A stretch of DNA of 64,000 nucleotides. Source: Oryza sativa Japonica Group. Its lineage: Eukaryota > Streptophyta > Magnoliopsida > Poales > Poaceae. The position numbers and the translations under genes are program-made. Position 1 is the first letter of the stretch, and the number at the start of each line of letters is the position of its first letter. The stretch covers positions 689,501-753,500 of the forward strand of contig NC_089039.1 of NCBI RefSeq assembly GCF_034140825.1. The letters run 5' to 3'. Shown piece by piece: positions 22,879 to 34,456 of the stretch. The notes under the pieces are model-generated. The model was given only the letters and a program-made list of their open reading frames with translations. It made no database searches and was not told the DNA's origin.

Positions 22879-23101
22879 CAGGGTTTCCCAAACCGCCAGG
22901 GCCGGGGTTACCGCGCCCCAGCGGTAAGCACGGTTATCGCGGTAACCGTGAAAAACCGTATAAAACCGTGCAAAATTTATCAAAAATTTAAATTATTTTT
23001 TAAATTTATTTGAATTTAAGGAGGTTACCGCAGTATTTATATTACCGTACCCCACGGTAAGCCCGGTAACCGTGCGGTTACCGGCGGTAAGGGAAACCCT
23101 G
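22879..23101. mobile_element. 223-bp hAT-type MITE
   Basis: Ends CAGGGTTTCCC and GGGAAACCCTG are perfect inverted repeats, with an exact 8-bp target duplication TCTACTAC (22871-22878 and 23102-23109). Subterminal GGTTACCG/CGGTAACC motifs occur many times on both sides and are probably transposase-binding words. The AT-rich centre has no coding capacity. Confidence 0.85.
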
Positions 23102-23204
23102 TCTACTACTGGTCGAACGGAACCCACCCCAACGTGTGGCTTCGAGACCTGACAGCGAAGCAGTAGCACACAACATCTAGGGATCCACTTTGTAGTATCG
23201 AGTA

Positions 23205-23457
23205 CTTTCTCCGGTTTCATTTTAATTGATGTTTTGGATAATAACACGGTCTACAAAATATGTCTTTAACCTTATTTTTCTATTATAATATATATAATAA
23301 ATAAATGTATGTTTACTTTTATTATAGTGCTTTAAAAGACAAATCGTTGTTCTATTTCTTTTAAATTTAATATTTTTTTAAGTTACTGATGGTCAAAATT
23401 ATAAAAGTTTAACCTTAATCTTGTCTAAAACGTCAATTAATATGGAACCGGATGGAG
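23205..23457. mobile_element. Stowaway-type MITE, family with 35883-36141 (copy 1)
   Basis: Flanked by TA on each side. Starts CTTTCTCCGGTTTCATTTTA and ends AATATGGAACCGGATGGAG. The body, with TTTGGATAATAACACGGTC and CTTATTTTTCTATTATAATA, closely matches the copy inside the CHX intron. Confidence 0.8.
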
Positions 23458-24434
23458 TAGTTTTGTTTTCTGGACAATTCTCGCCACATCTTTATGTTAA
23501 CCACTTACTCCAATTTACATTGGCACTATTAACTACATCTTTTTAACAAATAAAATTACATAATACCTTTTCTTTACGATAACGTAGAAGACGTATACGC
23601 ATGCGCACCACTCCAGCGTAATATACACTCGCACATCTATGAACACATATGTAGCATACGCTTAAATAGACGAAGACCAACGGTGAATCTATAGTCTTGG
23701 TAAAATTCTATTAAAAATAAACATGTTATTTGTAGTGAATCGAGTGATACAACTATAACTCTATCATAACAATATTGATGTTTTCCCCATAAAAAAGATG
23801 TATTTATATGAATATAAGTACCTTCTTTGTCTTAAAAAAAAGACTTCTAACTATATCTTGAACAGTCTCATGCTCAAATTTATACCTAGGAAATTGTTTC
23901 TTTTTTTTAGCATCGTAAATATAAAATCGATTTACCGTTAAAAGGGATGCCAATAGTAAATTGTTTGAAAAATAGAGCTGCTTGAGAAAATGTTATGCTG
24001 GATAATAACATAGTAGTAATAGCTTTAATGCTGTCCATAGCTAGTATTTTTCTATTTTTCTCGCTAATAAGGTTGACTAAACGGGGACCAAAAATGCGAG
24101 AGGAGGGGGGGACCAAGAGAGAGAGAGAAAAGCACCCGGTGGTTTCGTTCCCGCCTAGGCGGCGAACGGTCAATGGCAAGTGGGCCCAACCACCCCCTTG
24201 ATACCTAAGCTGAGTCAGCATGTGGGCCCCACCTGCATTCCTCAGATAACACCCCCTCCTCCCCCGCCGCTCGCATCGCAAACGCCCCCCGATTTCTTCT
24301 CCAACTGAAAAAAGAAAGCGAAAATAAAATCGAGTTTTCTTAAGAGGAAACTAGCCTCGAGGCTCTAGCTAGCTAGGACTCCACAGGAGGAGGAGGAGGA
24401 GGAGGAGAGAGGGATCCGGAATCTCGCGGGGGGG
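23458..24434 (+). other. Spacer, promoter and 5' leader of the ACR gene
   Basis: AT-rich up to about 24.05 kb, then GC-rich. The leader just before the ATG contains a GGA microsatellite (24379-24402). No clear TATA box was identified. Confidence 0.4.
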
Positions 24435-27204
24435 ATGCCGCCGGTGGGGGAGGTGGCGGCGGCGGAGGCGAGATCGGGGATGGTGCTCGGGGGAGGGGCG
24501 GCGGCGGCGGCGGTGGGGGGAGGGGAGGACGCGGTGGTGATGCAGGTGGCGGGGGCGGAGGGGCAGGACAGCGTCATCACCATCAACTGCCCCGACCAGG
24601 CGGGCCTCGGCTGCGACCTCTGCCGCACCATCCTCGAGTTCGGCCTCCGCATCACGCGCGGCGGTCAGGACTCCCTCTCCCTCTCTCCCTACCAATCAAT
24701 AATCGCTCTCGTCTTCTCCTCCTGTCTTAATTAGGGCTGCTTGTTCGAGCCTAGGTTTTACCAAAATCTGAATTGCAGTCAAAGAATTGGAGACATTAGA
24801 TTTTTTATTTATTTATTTTAGCATGATGTTTCGTTTTTTTTGGGGGGCTTGCTGGTGTTCTTGAGCGTGAGAGATTTTTTTTTTTTTGAGTTTTAGTGTT
24901 GCCCGACTGCTTCTCTTTCTCTGTCTTTGGAATCTGGATGATCAGTTTGCTCTTTTTATCTTTTTCTTTTCTTTTTTCTGTGCGGTGCCGTCTTTCTCGG
25001 AAAAGATTTCCAACTTTTTAGCTGTTTCCGTTCCAAGATATATATCGATCAGTTAAACTTTTTAGCTGTTTCCGTTCCAAGATATGTATCGATTAGTTAG
25101 ACACAGCTCAGTTCCAATTTGTTTTGTTTAATCTCATCGTTATCGGATTTACCTACGCCAAGTCGCCGTCTAGGTTCATGTCGCTGTTGCTGTGTGCTCA
25201 CTGCATTTCAGATTCATGTCGGCCTTACTAATCATTGGAGCTTCCATCTTAAAACATTAATTCTGTACTGCATCATAACCTGACGAACCACTGCAACTTG
25301 CAACTACTAGTACTTACTCATGATAAGTAAACTTCTTTTATTTAGTTTCAAAAAAACTATGTACTATGTACTTGCAAGTGCTGTGCACTGTTTCAACTGC
25401 TTCATCAAAACTATGTTCTTCAATCCTTCTTTTAATCCTTCCGTCAACATCTGAAATTCGTTTCTTTGGCAATTTTAGCAGATGTGTCTACGGATGGGCA
25501 ATGGTGCTTCGTTGTGTTCTGGGTCGTGCCCCGCACGCCATCAATCAAGGTCCGGTGGGCGAATCTCAAGAACCGCCTCATGTCAATGTGCCCGTCAAAT
25601 TACCCAATGACTTTCTACCCTGAGATCACCCAGCCAGGCCCCTCCCAGTTCTACCTTCTCAAGCTTTTCTCAGCTGATCGCAAAGGGCTATTGCACGGTG
25701 AGAACCTGAGCATCTCTTTCTACCTTCCAAACTTCAATGTTTGAAGTAGACCAAGCTGTGATATAATTACAAGTGCCATATGATATGCAGATGTTACGCA
25801 TATATTATCGGAACTAGAGCTTATAATCCACAGAGTGAAGGTGTCAACCACGCCAGATGGCAGAGTTATTGACCTCTTCTTCATCACCGACGGCATGTAA
25901 GTTGTCATTGTTAAAGTTTAGGTCCTTTGGTTATGTTGCCACTTTGAACAAGCTGCTTGTGCAATATGCTGCCGAGCTGCAACACATAATAATTCTATTA
26001 TATGACTGTTGATACTTATATGTGAAGGGAATTATTGCACACAAAGGAAAGACAAGAAGAGACTTGTTCGATGCTGATTGCTACCTTAGGTCCTTCCATA
26101 AGCTGTGAAATCCTATTAGCAGAAGGGTTCCAGCAAGGATTCTCTTCTCTCCCACCGACAATCTCTGAGGAGCTGTTCAGGTTGGAACTGGCTGATGGTG
26201 ACAACTGTTCAAGGTCAATTTGTGCGGAGATGAAAAGAGTGCAGAAAGCAACCATCAACTTTGACAATACCCTGAGCCCCGCACACACACTGCTCCAAAT
26301 TAACTGTGCTGATCAAAAGGGGCTCCTTTATGATATTTTGAGAACAATGAAGGACTGCAGCATTCAGGTACACGGAGATATATTGCCTGTATTGTAGTAT
26401 ATAACTAATGCCATGAATGCTTATTAATCTGTAACATTCAGATAATTTTGCAAAAGTAAGACTGGGGGATTTAGATGTTCTGGACATCTGAGGGTACTGT
26501 CACCTTAGAAATTACTAAGATATATTAACAAACAAGTTTCCCACCTTCTTGTTAAGAAAGTTTATAACCATCAAATGCTACATAATGATCTGTTATCTGT
26601 TATCTAGTCATGGCTTACAGGGGACAATAGTTGTTTATCAAAGCTGTCGCTAGTATATAGTTTGAATGTACCATAACTCAATACCTTTTCAGGTAACATA
26701 TGGCCGATTCTGGTCAGACAAGAAAGGTTTTCGAGAGGTGGATCTTTTTATCAAGCAAGCGGATGGAAAGAAGATTATTGATCCTGAGAAACAGGATGTT
26801 CTCAGCTCACGCCTGAGGTCAGAGATGCTCCATCCTCTCAGGGTGATGATTGTCAACCGGGGTCCCGATGTAGAACTCCTTGTTGCTAACCCTGTTGAGC
26901 TATCCGGGAAGGGACGACCACGTGTATTCTACGATGCTACATTTGCTCTGAAAGCGCTTGGGATCTGCATTTTCTCTGTAAGAATCACAGAATATTCAGA
27001 GAGGGTTCAAAATGAATTTGTATTTACTCTCTTGCTTATGCATTTCAGGCTGAAATTGGGAGGCAGGCAGCATCAGAGCGTCAATGGGAGGTCTACAGAT
27101 TCCTCCTGGATGATAGCAGTGAGTTCCCATTGTCAAACAGCCTTGTCAATAGGAACCGTATTGTCGACAGGGTAAGGAAAACGCTGCTGGGCTGTTACAA
27201 CTGA
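24435..27204 (+). CDS. ACT-domain-repeat protein (ACR9/ACR10-like), six exons
   Basis: Exons 24435-24663, 25482-25697, 25791-25896, 26028-26367, 26693-26977 and 27049-27204 join in frame with GT-AG borders to give 443 residues. Four ACT-like modules are visible. The clearest have the ligand-loop glycine pattern: DQAGLGCDLC (about residue 54), DRKGLLHDV (about 142) and DQKGLLYDI (about 280). A fourth lies around VFYDATFALKALGICIFSAE (about 374-395). There is no kinase, lyase or nucleotidyl-transferase domain. The ACR family is thought to sense amino acids or their status, by analogy with bacterial GlnD ACT domains; the ligand is unknown. The long Ala/Gly-rich N-terminus (residues 1-40) is unusual and could be shortened if Met16 is used. 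Cytosolic or nuclear location is inferred. Confidence 0.9.
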
Positions 27205-28835
27205 GACTTGGTTTCTATCTCCACCAATCCAAAGCTCAAAGACAACTGATACAGTCAGTATCCAAACTGTTCCAGTTAATTACCAGGCGAACGCTCAGAC
27301 TAGGACTACTCCAGGTTTGTCACTGCCGGTGATAAACTTGCTGCCATAACTGGCTGGTATCACTGCCTACAATTGCCAGTTTTCTGTTCATGTCATCATG
27401 TCATTGAAGGATATGTTACGGGTTTGTGACCAACTCATCGTGTTCAGTGGTGATGGAAGAAAGTATCTTTATGAAGGTCGCCTGCTTGTCATCTTCAGAA
27501 AGAGCTGGCAATATGTGTAACAAAGGAGCGGATGACATACCCAGAATATGTTATTTGGAGTTACATACTCTGAGCACTGTTGTAAATGGTTTCTGAAAAT
27601 GACAAATGAGCATAATTGCATCTCCGTCTCCCAATTCCAATCCATTTTCACGTTGCTCACATGTTATGTCATGAAGAGAGAAAGAAAGAGAGGAAAAAGG
27701 CATATGTTTGGTGGGAGGAGCAAATCGGAGCTTCAATTATTGTGCTTTGTTTTGGCCAGGGTATTACTGGATGCTGACACAGATACATGAGCTTGTTGTA
27801 AAGTAGTGCAAGATGTGCCATCTGCCTCACCTGCCTTGCTTTCCTGCCTCCTTCCTACCTTCCTGTATGATTGCTATTTCTTGAGTAGATTAACCCTGTT
27901 CCCTGATGTGGGGTTTGTACTTGTCACTTTGTCAGCATTCATGCTAGTTTCTAGAGCTTAGAGCCCTAGTTTGTTAATGCAAAAGCATATTATAAATATA
28001 TGTACCATCTGGTTGTAAATGACTCGATGAAATTCTCTAGTGACCACTATTCTCGTGTACATTGTTTTGAACCAAACACCTGAATAATTTGATCAGTAAT
28101 TAATCATTCGCAGCTGCCACTGGATATCTATGATCCACCGAATGATTGCCTTGTTCTGTAATTCTGGCCCGTCTTGTCTGGTGAGAGACTTTGTTCATCC
28201 GGACCGCTTTGTAGTAATGTTAATCTGTTTTGGATAATCAATCAGGTTTAGTGATATCATTGTGTTCAATGTCATATTGGTATAATGGTGATGTGAGAGT
28301 AAATAGATATATGATTCATGTAACAATTTGTTTAGCAGCTGGTGGTTTTGAAAGACGAACAGACGGCGATACCTGAACCGTGGACGGGCCATCATTTGTT
28401 GTTGTTTACAAAAAAAGGCAAATTGCTGGCCAAGTTGCATCCATAATTGGAATTTGGATGCGTATATATCCTTAATTTGGGATTAATATGGGAGAGGGTA
28501 GGAATGGAGCCGCGACTCTATATCTACTAGCGTGTTGCAGCTGGGCCAGAGTTGTTCTATTATTGGGATTATCCAAGACAAAAGTCGGCAATATCCTATA
28601 TAGATATGATTATCCGTGGACCTAATATAATACTAAGATGAAGAACAAAAGGACTTCTAGTTCATGACGATTAGTACTGTCCTTGTTTCCTGAAACTATT
28701 AATAAAAAAAATAGTACTACTAGTTTGATAATCAAGTGGTTCAAGATCAAGTGTGGTGTAGGTGCATGCTTGCTCTTTATTTCGTGATATTTGGGCGAGG
28801 AAGTGAGGATTAGACATGGCTAAGGCAAGATAGTA
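27205..28835 (+). other. 3' region of the ACR gene and spacer
   Basis: AT-rich sequence with no conserved frame. 27.2-28.0 kb probably contains the 3' untranslated region. Confidence 0.45.
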
Positions 28836-29069
28836 CTCTCTCCGTTTCATAATATAAGGGATTTTAAGTTTTTGTTTGTACTGTTTGACCACTCGTCTTA
28901 TTCAAAAAAAAATTAAAATTATTATTTATTTTTTTGACTTACTTTATTATCCAAAGTATTTTAAGCACAACTTTTAGTTTTTTATATTTGCACAAATTTT
29001 TTAAATAAGACGAGTGGTCAAACAGTAAAAGTAAAACTCAAAATCCCTTATATTATGGGACGGAGGGAG
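28836..29069. mobile_element. Stowaway-type MITE (234 bp) with long hairpin
   Basis: TA-flanked. Starts CTCTCTCCGTTTCATAATAT and ends ATATTATGGGACGGAGGGAG. Inverted repeats of about 70-80 bp include GTTTGACCACTCGTCTTATT and its complement. The 3' arm resembles rice small RNAs of the miR1436 type, as I remember them. Confidence 0.85.
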
Positions 29070-29222
29070 TAGTGTATTAACGAGGTACTACTAGTAAGAT
29101 GCATCAATGATGATTACAACGGGCTCCCGTTTCGGCCCAACGAAAAGCAAAGTAAAGTGGGCCTCGATTGCGCCAGAAGCCCATCCCGGCCAACTAAAAT
29201 GGGCCGCACGTCAGCCGCACAA

Positions 29223-30618
29223 TTAATTAATGGAATAAGTTCACTTTGGGTCCCTCTATTTGTAGCCCAGTCCGATTTTCGTCCCTTGACCGCAAAACCG
29301 GGTACGACCCATCCCTCAACTTACCAAAACCGGGCAAACGAGATCCCTCGGCGATTTCGAAGGCAGTTTTGGCTGACGTGGCGCCTACGTGGTTTGTTTG
29401 ACCTAGGTCTTCGCCCCACGTGGCATTAACGTGGCGCTTACGTGGCAATTATATCCCGGAAAAATAATAAAAAGTGTGGCCCCACATGTCAGCTGCACAC
29501 AAAAAATAATTTAAAAATGATGGGGCCCATGTGGGCCCCACATGTCAGCCTCACTACTTTCTTCTTCCCTATCCCCTCTCTCTCTTCTTCCCTTTCCCCT
29601 CTCTCTCTCTCTCCTTCTGGGCAGTGGACGGCGCGTGTGAGCGGCTAAGCAGGCGAGCGCCGGTGGCTGCGGCGGGCGTGGTCGGCATCGCCCCCCGACC
29701 GGAGTGCCGCGGACAGCGCGGCGTATGCGCGCGGGTGACCGAAGAAGCGCATGCGCCGGGCGGTCGGAGTCGGCGAGCGCCGCGACGTCGGAATCGGCCG
29801 GCGGCGGGAGGATGTTGGAGAGCGGGAGGATGTTGGAGATGCGGACGCCGCCTACGAGTTCGAGGGGGCGAGGCTGCCCCAGTGGCGAGTTGGGGGCGGC
29901 AGCATCCTCCGCTTGCGCCCTGGGGCCCCGCAAGCCGCCGACGCCCCCATCCTCCGTGCGGCGGGGGCCAGCGCAGGTCAGGGGAACCACGCGGCGCCGG
30001 CGATGTCCTCCTCATCGTCCTCCCCCTTGGCATCGCCCTCCGCGGTGGCGCCGTCGCCGCCGCCAGGCTGGTTTCGGCAGATCGCGGAACGGCCGCCTCC
30101 ACTCTCCCGCCCTGCTGATCGAGGTGCCGGCGAGGATCAGCCGCCGCCCGACCCACTTCGCCCCTCGGATCCGCCCCGCCGTCGCCCGCTCCGACTGCCG
30201 CTCCACCCTGCCGTCGTCCGCTCCGGCCGCCGCCCATGCCGCTCCGCCAGTTTGGAGAGCGAGAGAAGAGGGAGGGAGAGGATAGAGAGGGATAGAGAAA
30301 TGGGAGGATGGCGTGTGGGTCCTCATGGGCCCACCATTTTTTATTGTTTGTGTGTGACTGACATGTGGGTCCCACAGTTTTTTTATCTAGTTAATGCCAC
30401 ATAAGCGCCACGTCAATGACACGTTGGACAAAAACCTAATCAAAAGGAGCCACGTAGGCGCCACCTCAGCAAAAACCGGACACAATACTACCGAGGGACC
30501 TAATTTAAACGGTTTCGTAAGTTGGGGGACCCGTTGTATCCGGTTTTGCGGTCAAGGGACGAAAATTGGACTAGGCGACAAATAGAGGGACCCAAAGTGA
30601 ACTTATTCCTTAATTAAT
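29223..30618. mobile_element. Complete non-autonomous MULE (copy B), possible Pack-MULE
   Basis: The element proper is 29232-30609. Both ends start GGAATAAGTTCACTTTGGGT (outer to inner), and terminal inverted repeats extend about 170 bp with CCGCAAAACCGG and GGCGCCTACGTGG blocks. An exact 9-bp duplication, TTAATTAAT, flanks it (29223-29231, 30610-30618), diagnostic of Mutator-like insertion. Between the ends, 29.63-30.29 kb is strongly GC-rich and open in several frames, for example about 268 codons on the minus strand (29569-30375). This is expected either from composition or from captured gene exons. I recognise no domain and no transposase. Confidence 0.85.
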
Positions 30619-33600
30619 TTAGCCCATTAATACATTCATTAGCTTCTGTTCCTAACCATCTCCAATATTTTTTCCCCCATTTTTGTTCAGTAGAGTGAGA
30701 GATCAAGCAAGGTGATCGGCAAAAGGAGCAAACTCGAGCTTCCGCTGTTTTTCTTTTCTTTTTTTAATTCGAGTTTGATTTTGTGGCCTCCATGCATATG
30801 CATCTTAAGGAAACAAAATCAAGAGCGCTGGAGTGAATTATGGATAATTTTTGCACTAATTGTGTTTCCTCCCCTTAACATGCTGGTTTTTGTTCGTTTG
30901 TTTTACAGGTGTTGTGCTGAGTCTGAGAGTTTAAAGCTTTTGAGGACAAGATGGCCGCCATTAATCATGAAACTGGTGTCAGTTATTCGCTTGCTACGAT
31001 GATCCAGAAATATAGAGCCCCTCAGCACAAACTAGCTGTCGGAAATGATAATTATATAAAAAAAATATCATTGGAAAGGATTTGGTTAGTGTTAAAGCTC
31101 CCCTTGTTTTTCACGTCTATGAATAATTTTGAGCTCCAAACCCCAATACTCAGTAGTTTTCTACTGCAGCAACAAATTCTTCAGAAAATTTAAACACAAC
31201 CAATTAGATTAGCACTTAATATGCATAATACATTTCACTCGTGCATTCCAATTTATATACAGATGGGAGAAACATGGGTTCAACTCATTGATTTGGTCCC
31301 TCTGCTGAAATAAACATGCCACATTATTGTTCACTCATTGTTGATTCTGCTGTGCCATGCTTGTCTGAAACCGGAATGCACAAGTGTTCATCAGAGAGAG
31401 CAGTTGACCATGCATATGCAGCATGGCATACAGAGTTTAGATATGATATCCAGCATATGCATGATCTATGATTTTTATATCCTTGATTCCTTGTCTTTTT
31501 TAGGAATCAGTCGAGATGGAATCATGGGAAAAGCATTCCGTGGAAGACGAACAATCAATTGAATCTCATGAACTCTAAGATGGTTGGAGCGTAGGCAGTA
31601 TGTCGACGTTTAATTTGATCTATCCCGTGAATGATCACATGTAACAACAGTTAGCTGCAGCTGAAATGGGCTTAAGACAATCGACAGATATATGTGTTGA
31701 TTAGGCAGGTAATTGAGATGTTGATTGATTCCATGGAGCTTATTAATTCACATAAGTAGCTAGATTTTGCTTTACTGCTACTCAACTTGTAATCTCTCTG
31801 ATCCGACCCCTTTTCCGTGGCATCTCACCTCGATCTCGTGCTAGCTTAATAAAGTTGTTCAACGCCACATGCATGCTTCTTCATGTGCATCAAGTGTTTG
31901 TACTTCATCAATACTTGCAAGGACTCTTGATTAAGCTAGGCTAATTCACAAAATTATAATTGGTATTTCACTGTTAACATGAATCTCTTTGCTCACCAAT
32001 CTGAATCTGTTGCTTATCGATCTCAGGCAGTGTTAATCAGTTTGATTATGTCTTCAAGAAATTAAATACATCATGTGTGTAAAAATCAAGTTGGATGCTC
32101 CAGCTAGCTAGCTAGAATCTTGCTTCTACAACAAAATTGGAAGTGAAGTCAAATGCTATTAGCATCTACTAGCTATAAAGTAGTAATTTCCAAAGTAATT
32201 AACTTCCAAGGCACGATTATTTTGTCCCACATTGCAAGGCTGAGAAAGATGACAAGTGTTCATCGATCAAGATACTTCATGCTAGTTAGTGCTTAGTCTT
32301 GTTATTCTTATTTATTAATTATTGTGATGACGCAGTTTGAGGGAATCATGGTATAGTCTGAAAGTCTGAAGTTTACTGTGGAAGAGAGCCCTGTCATGTT
32401 GCTTTTGGTGAATGGTGCTGCGCTTTAATTAATTTTATGGGAGGTCAAAAGAAAATTGAAGTGAAACAATCATGAATATATGGTTGAATGAATAGATTTT
32501 GGAAGTGGACAGATGCTTCTCGTGTTCGATCGTCACTCAACAATTTGGTAATCACGCCTTAATTGGTCGATCGACGCCAGAATAACATGGCTAGTTTAAT
32601 CTTACTTAATTTCGGGAATCGGATAATCTTATCGGTGAGCAATATTAGTATACAATCTGCTCCATGATGCAGGATAAATTACTTTTCAGATACAAGCGGA
32701 TATAGTTCACTGTTGGTGGCAGATATAGTTAACTAGATTAATACTAACAGTTTGGTGATGATGCTCTCCTACGTGAACCAAGGCGTCATCTAGAACAGAT
32801 TTTCTGAGATTTGGACTAGTAAACTTTACGAAAATGAAAATCTTGTAAAACCAACGTATTCCAAAGGAATCATCGGTGCATTTTCTTTTCCCAGTTACAT
32901 GATAGACGCACACTCACCGACTCACGCAAACCATTACACCGTAACACTACGCTCGCACCTTTCAACACATGTTCAAAAAGACGGAAATCAGTGGCATATC
33001 CTTAATCAATATTAGTAAAATTTAAATTCTGCTAAAAGTCCACATATAAGTGTGATATTTTAGGTACTAGGATTTAAACCCAGGCTTTCCAGGTATATGT
33101 TCTTTTCGAGCAAATATAATACTGGATTATTGAACGTCTGAAACATGCTTCCCTTTTAAATTGTGCCATTGTTAAAGAAAAACTTTATAAGAAGTAATTC
33201 ATTCGTTTAACCCCTTGAACAATGATCACAAATCATCCATTTATGTATACCCATTTAACTATTTAGAAAAAAAAATAAAGTCAGCCACTACTCATCTTTT
33301 CTAAAACTATAAGCATTTCTAAGCTACAAATCTACATAATTGTCTATGATTGTATGTCATAAGATTGAGATAGCGATTATACAACTTTTGCTAATTATGA
33401 ATAGAGATTCACAAATATACTTCAATAAATATATACTCCTTATCCTATATTGGTTATTTGTTATTTTAGTTGGGTGTTTTTAATTTTATTTAAAATACAC
33501 TTGTTTAGAGTGCTACGTTATAATAATAGGCTGTAGGTTTATTCTATTCTATTATTTTTGAAAGAAAAAAAAGCAATGGCTAGCGATAGATGGATAGATG

Positions 33601-34456
33601 GCGCACTGCGATGGCGACGAAAAAATTCAAGCAGGAGGTGGCGCCGGTGGTGCAGGGGAACTGGGCAACGTCTCCAACTCTAGTCTAGAGAGCTATAGCG
33701 GCGTGCCACGTGTCCCATTTTACCTATTACTAGAATACTAGATTATTAACCTGTTGCTTGTTTGTGGTTGACTCCTGAGAAAGTTGGAGAAGGTTGTTCA
33801 TATTATTGTCAAAATAAATCTTATTAAATTTTTATAAGTTGACAATATCATTAAAATTTTAACATAATTTATTATGTGTTTAAAAAAATTTAACAACAAA
33901 CTAAATGTAAGAATTTTTTAATAATTTTGTCAAAAAAAATAATATGGTTAAATATATCGTTGAACAGCCCCGTAGAATTAGGGCTAGTCGATTGCCATAT
34001 AAAGAAATAAAAATAAGTAAAAGCTAACATTTAGCAATTTTGATGTTTTTAATGTGATTTTTTTCATTATTAACTTTTTAAGAGATAAAAAATGATTTAG
34101 TCGTTACGATTTATAATAAGCTTTTATCATTCGATGTGGCACTTACTTTCAACGCAAGTACTCTTAATTTTAAATAAACAAGTAAAAACTCTAACGAAAA
34201 AAAAAGCTATCTGATTTTGATCTCTCCATTTTTAAGTTATTTTTTTTGACTTTCGACAAGCTCCTACCGTATAGATTAAAAAAAAGAAAAAAAAAAACAG
34301 AGTCGCTTACATATATATGGCCCAGAGGCAGTGATTGTCACATCACATGCACGAGACACCCGCGCGCTCTCATTTTTTTTTCAACTACATACAAACTCAA
34401 ATCCTCCTCTTCTTCGACCTCGCCTCCTCCTCCGCCGCCGCCGCCGCATTTCGCCG
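30619..34456. other. Long spacer before the CHX gene
   Basis: AT-rich. At 30.90-31.19 kb, TTTTACAG/GTGTTGTGCTGAG followed by an ATG at 30951 and an 80-codon frame looks like a short exon but has no recognisable domain. A 25-codon frame at 33611-33688 (MATKKFKQEVAPVVQGNWAT) is isolated. 33.8-34.2 kb is AT-rich low complexity. The CHX promoter lies at the right end, and no gene is supported elsewhere. Confidence 0.35.

Noticed and set aside
29531-30404. Several long overlapping frames in the GC-rich MULE centre taken as genes
   Set aside because: They are open on both strands at once, lack domains, and lie wholly inside a transposon.
30951-31193. 80-codon frame starting MAAINHETG as a gene
   Set aside because: It follows an acceptor-like site but has no partner exon and no domain. 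Left as unassigned.
33611-33688. 25-codon frame MATKKFKQEVAP as a small gene
   Set aside because: Isolated, short and with no supporting context.
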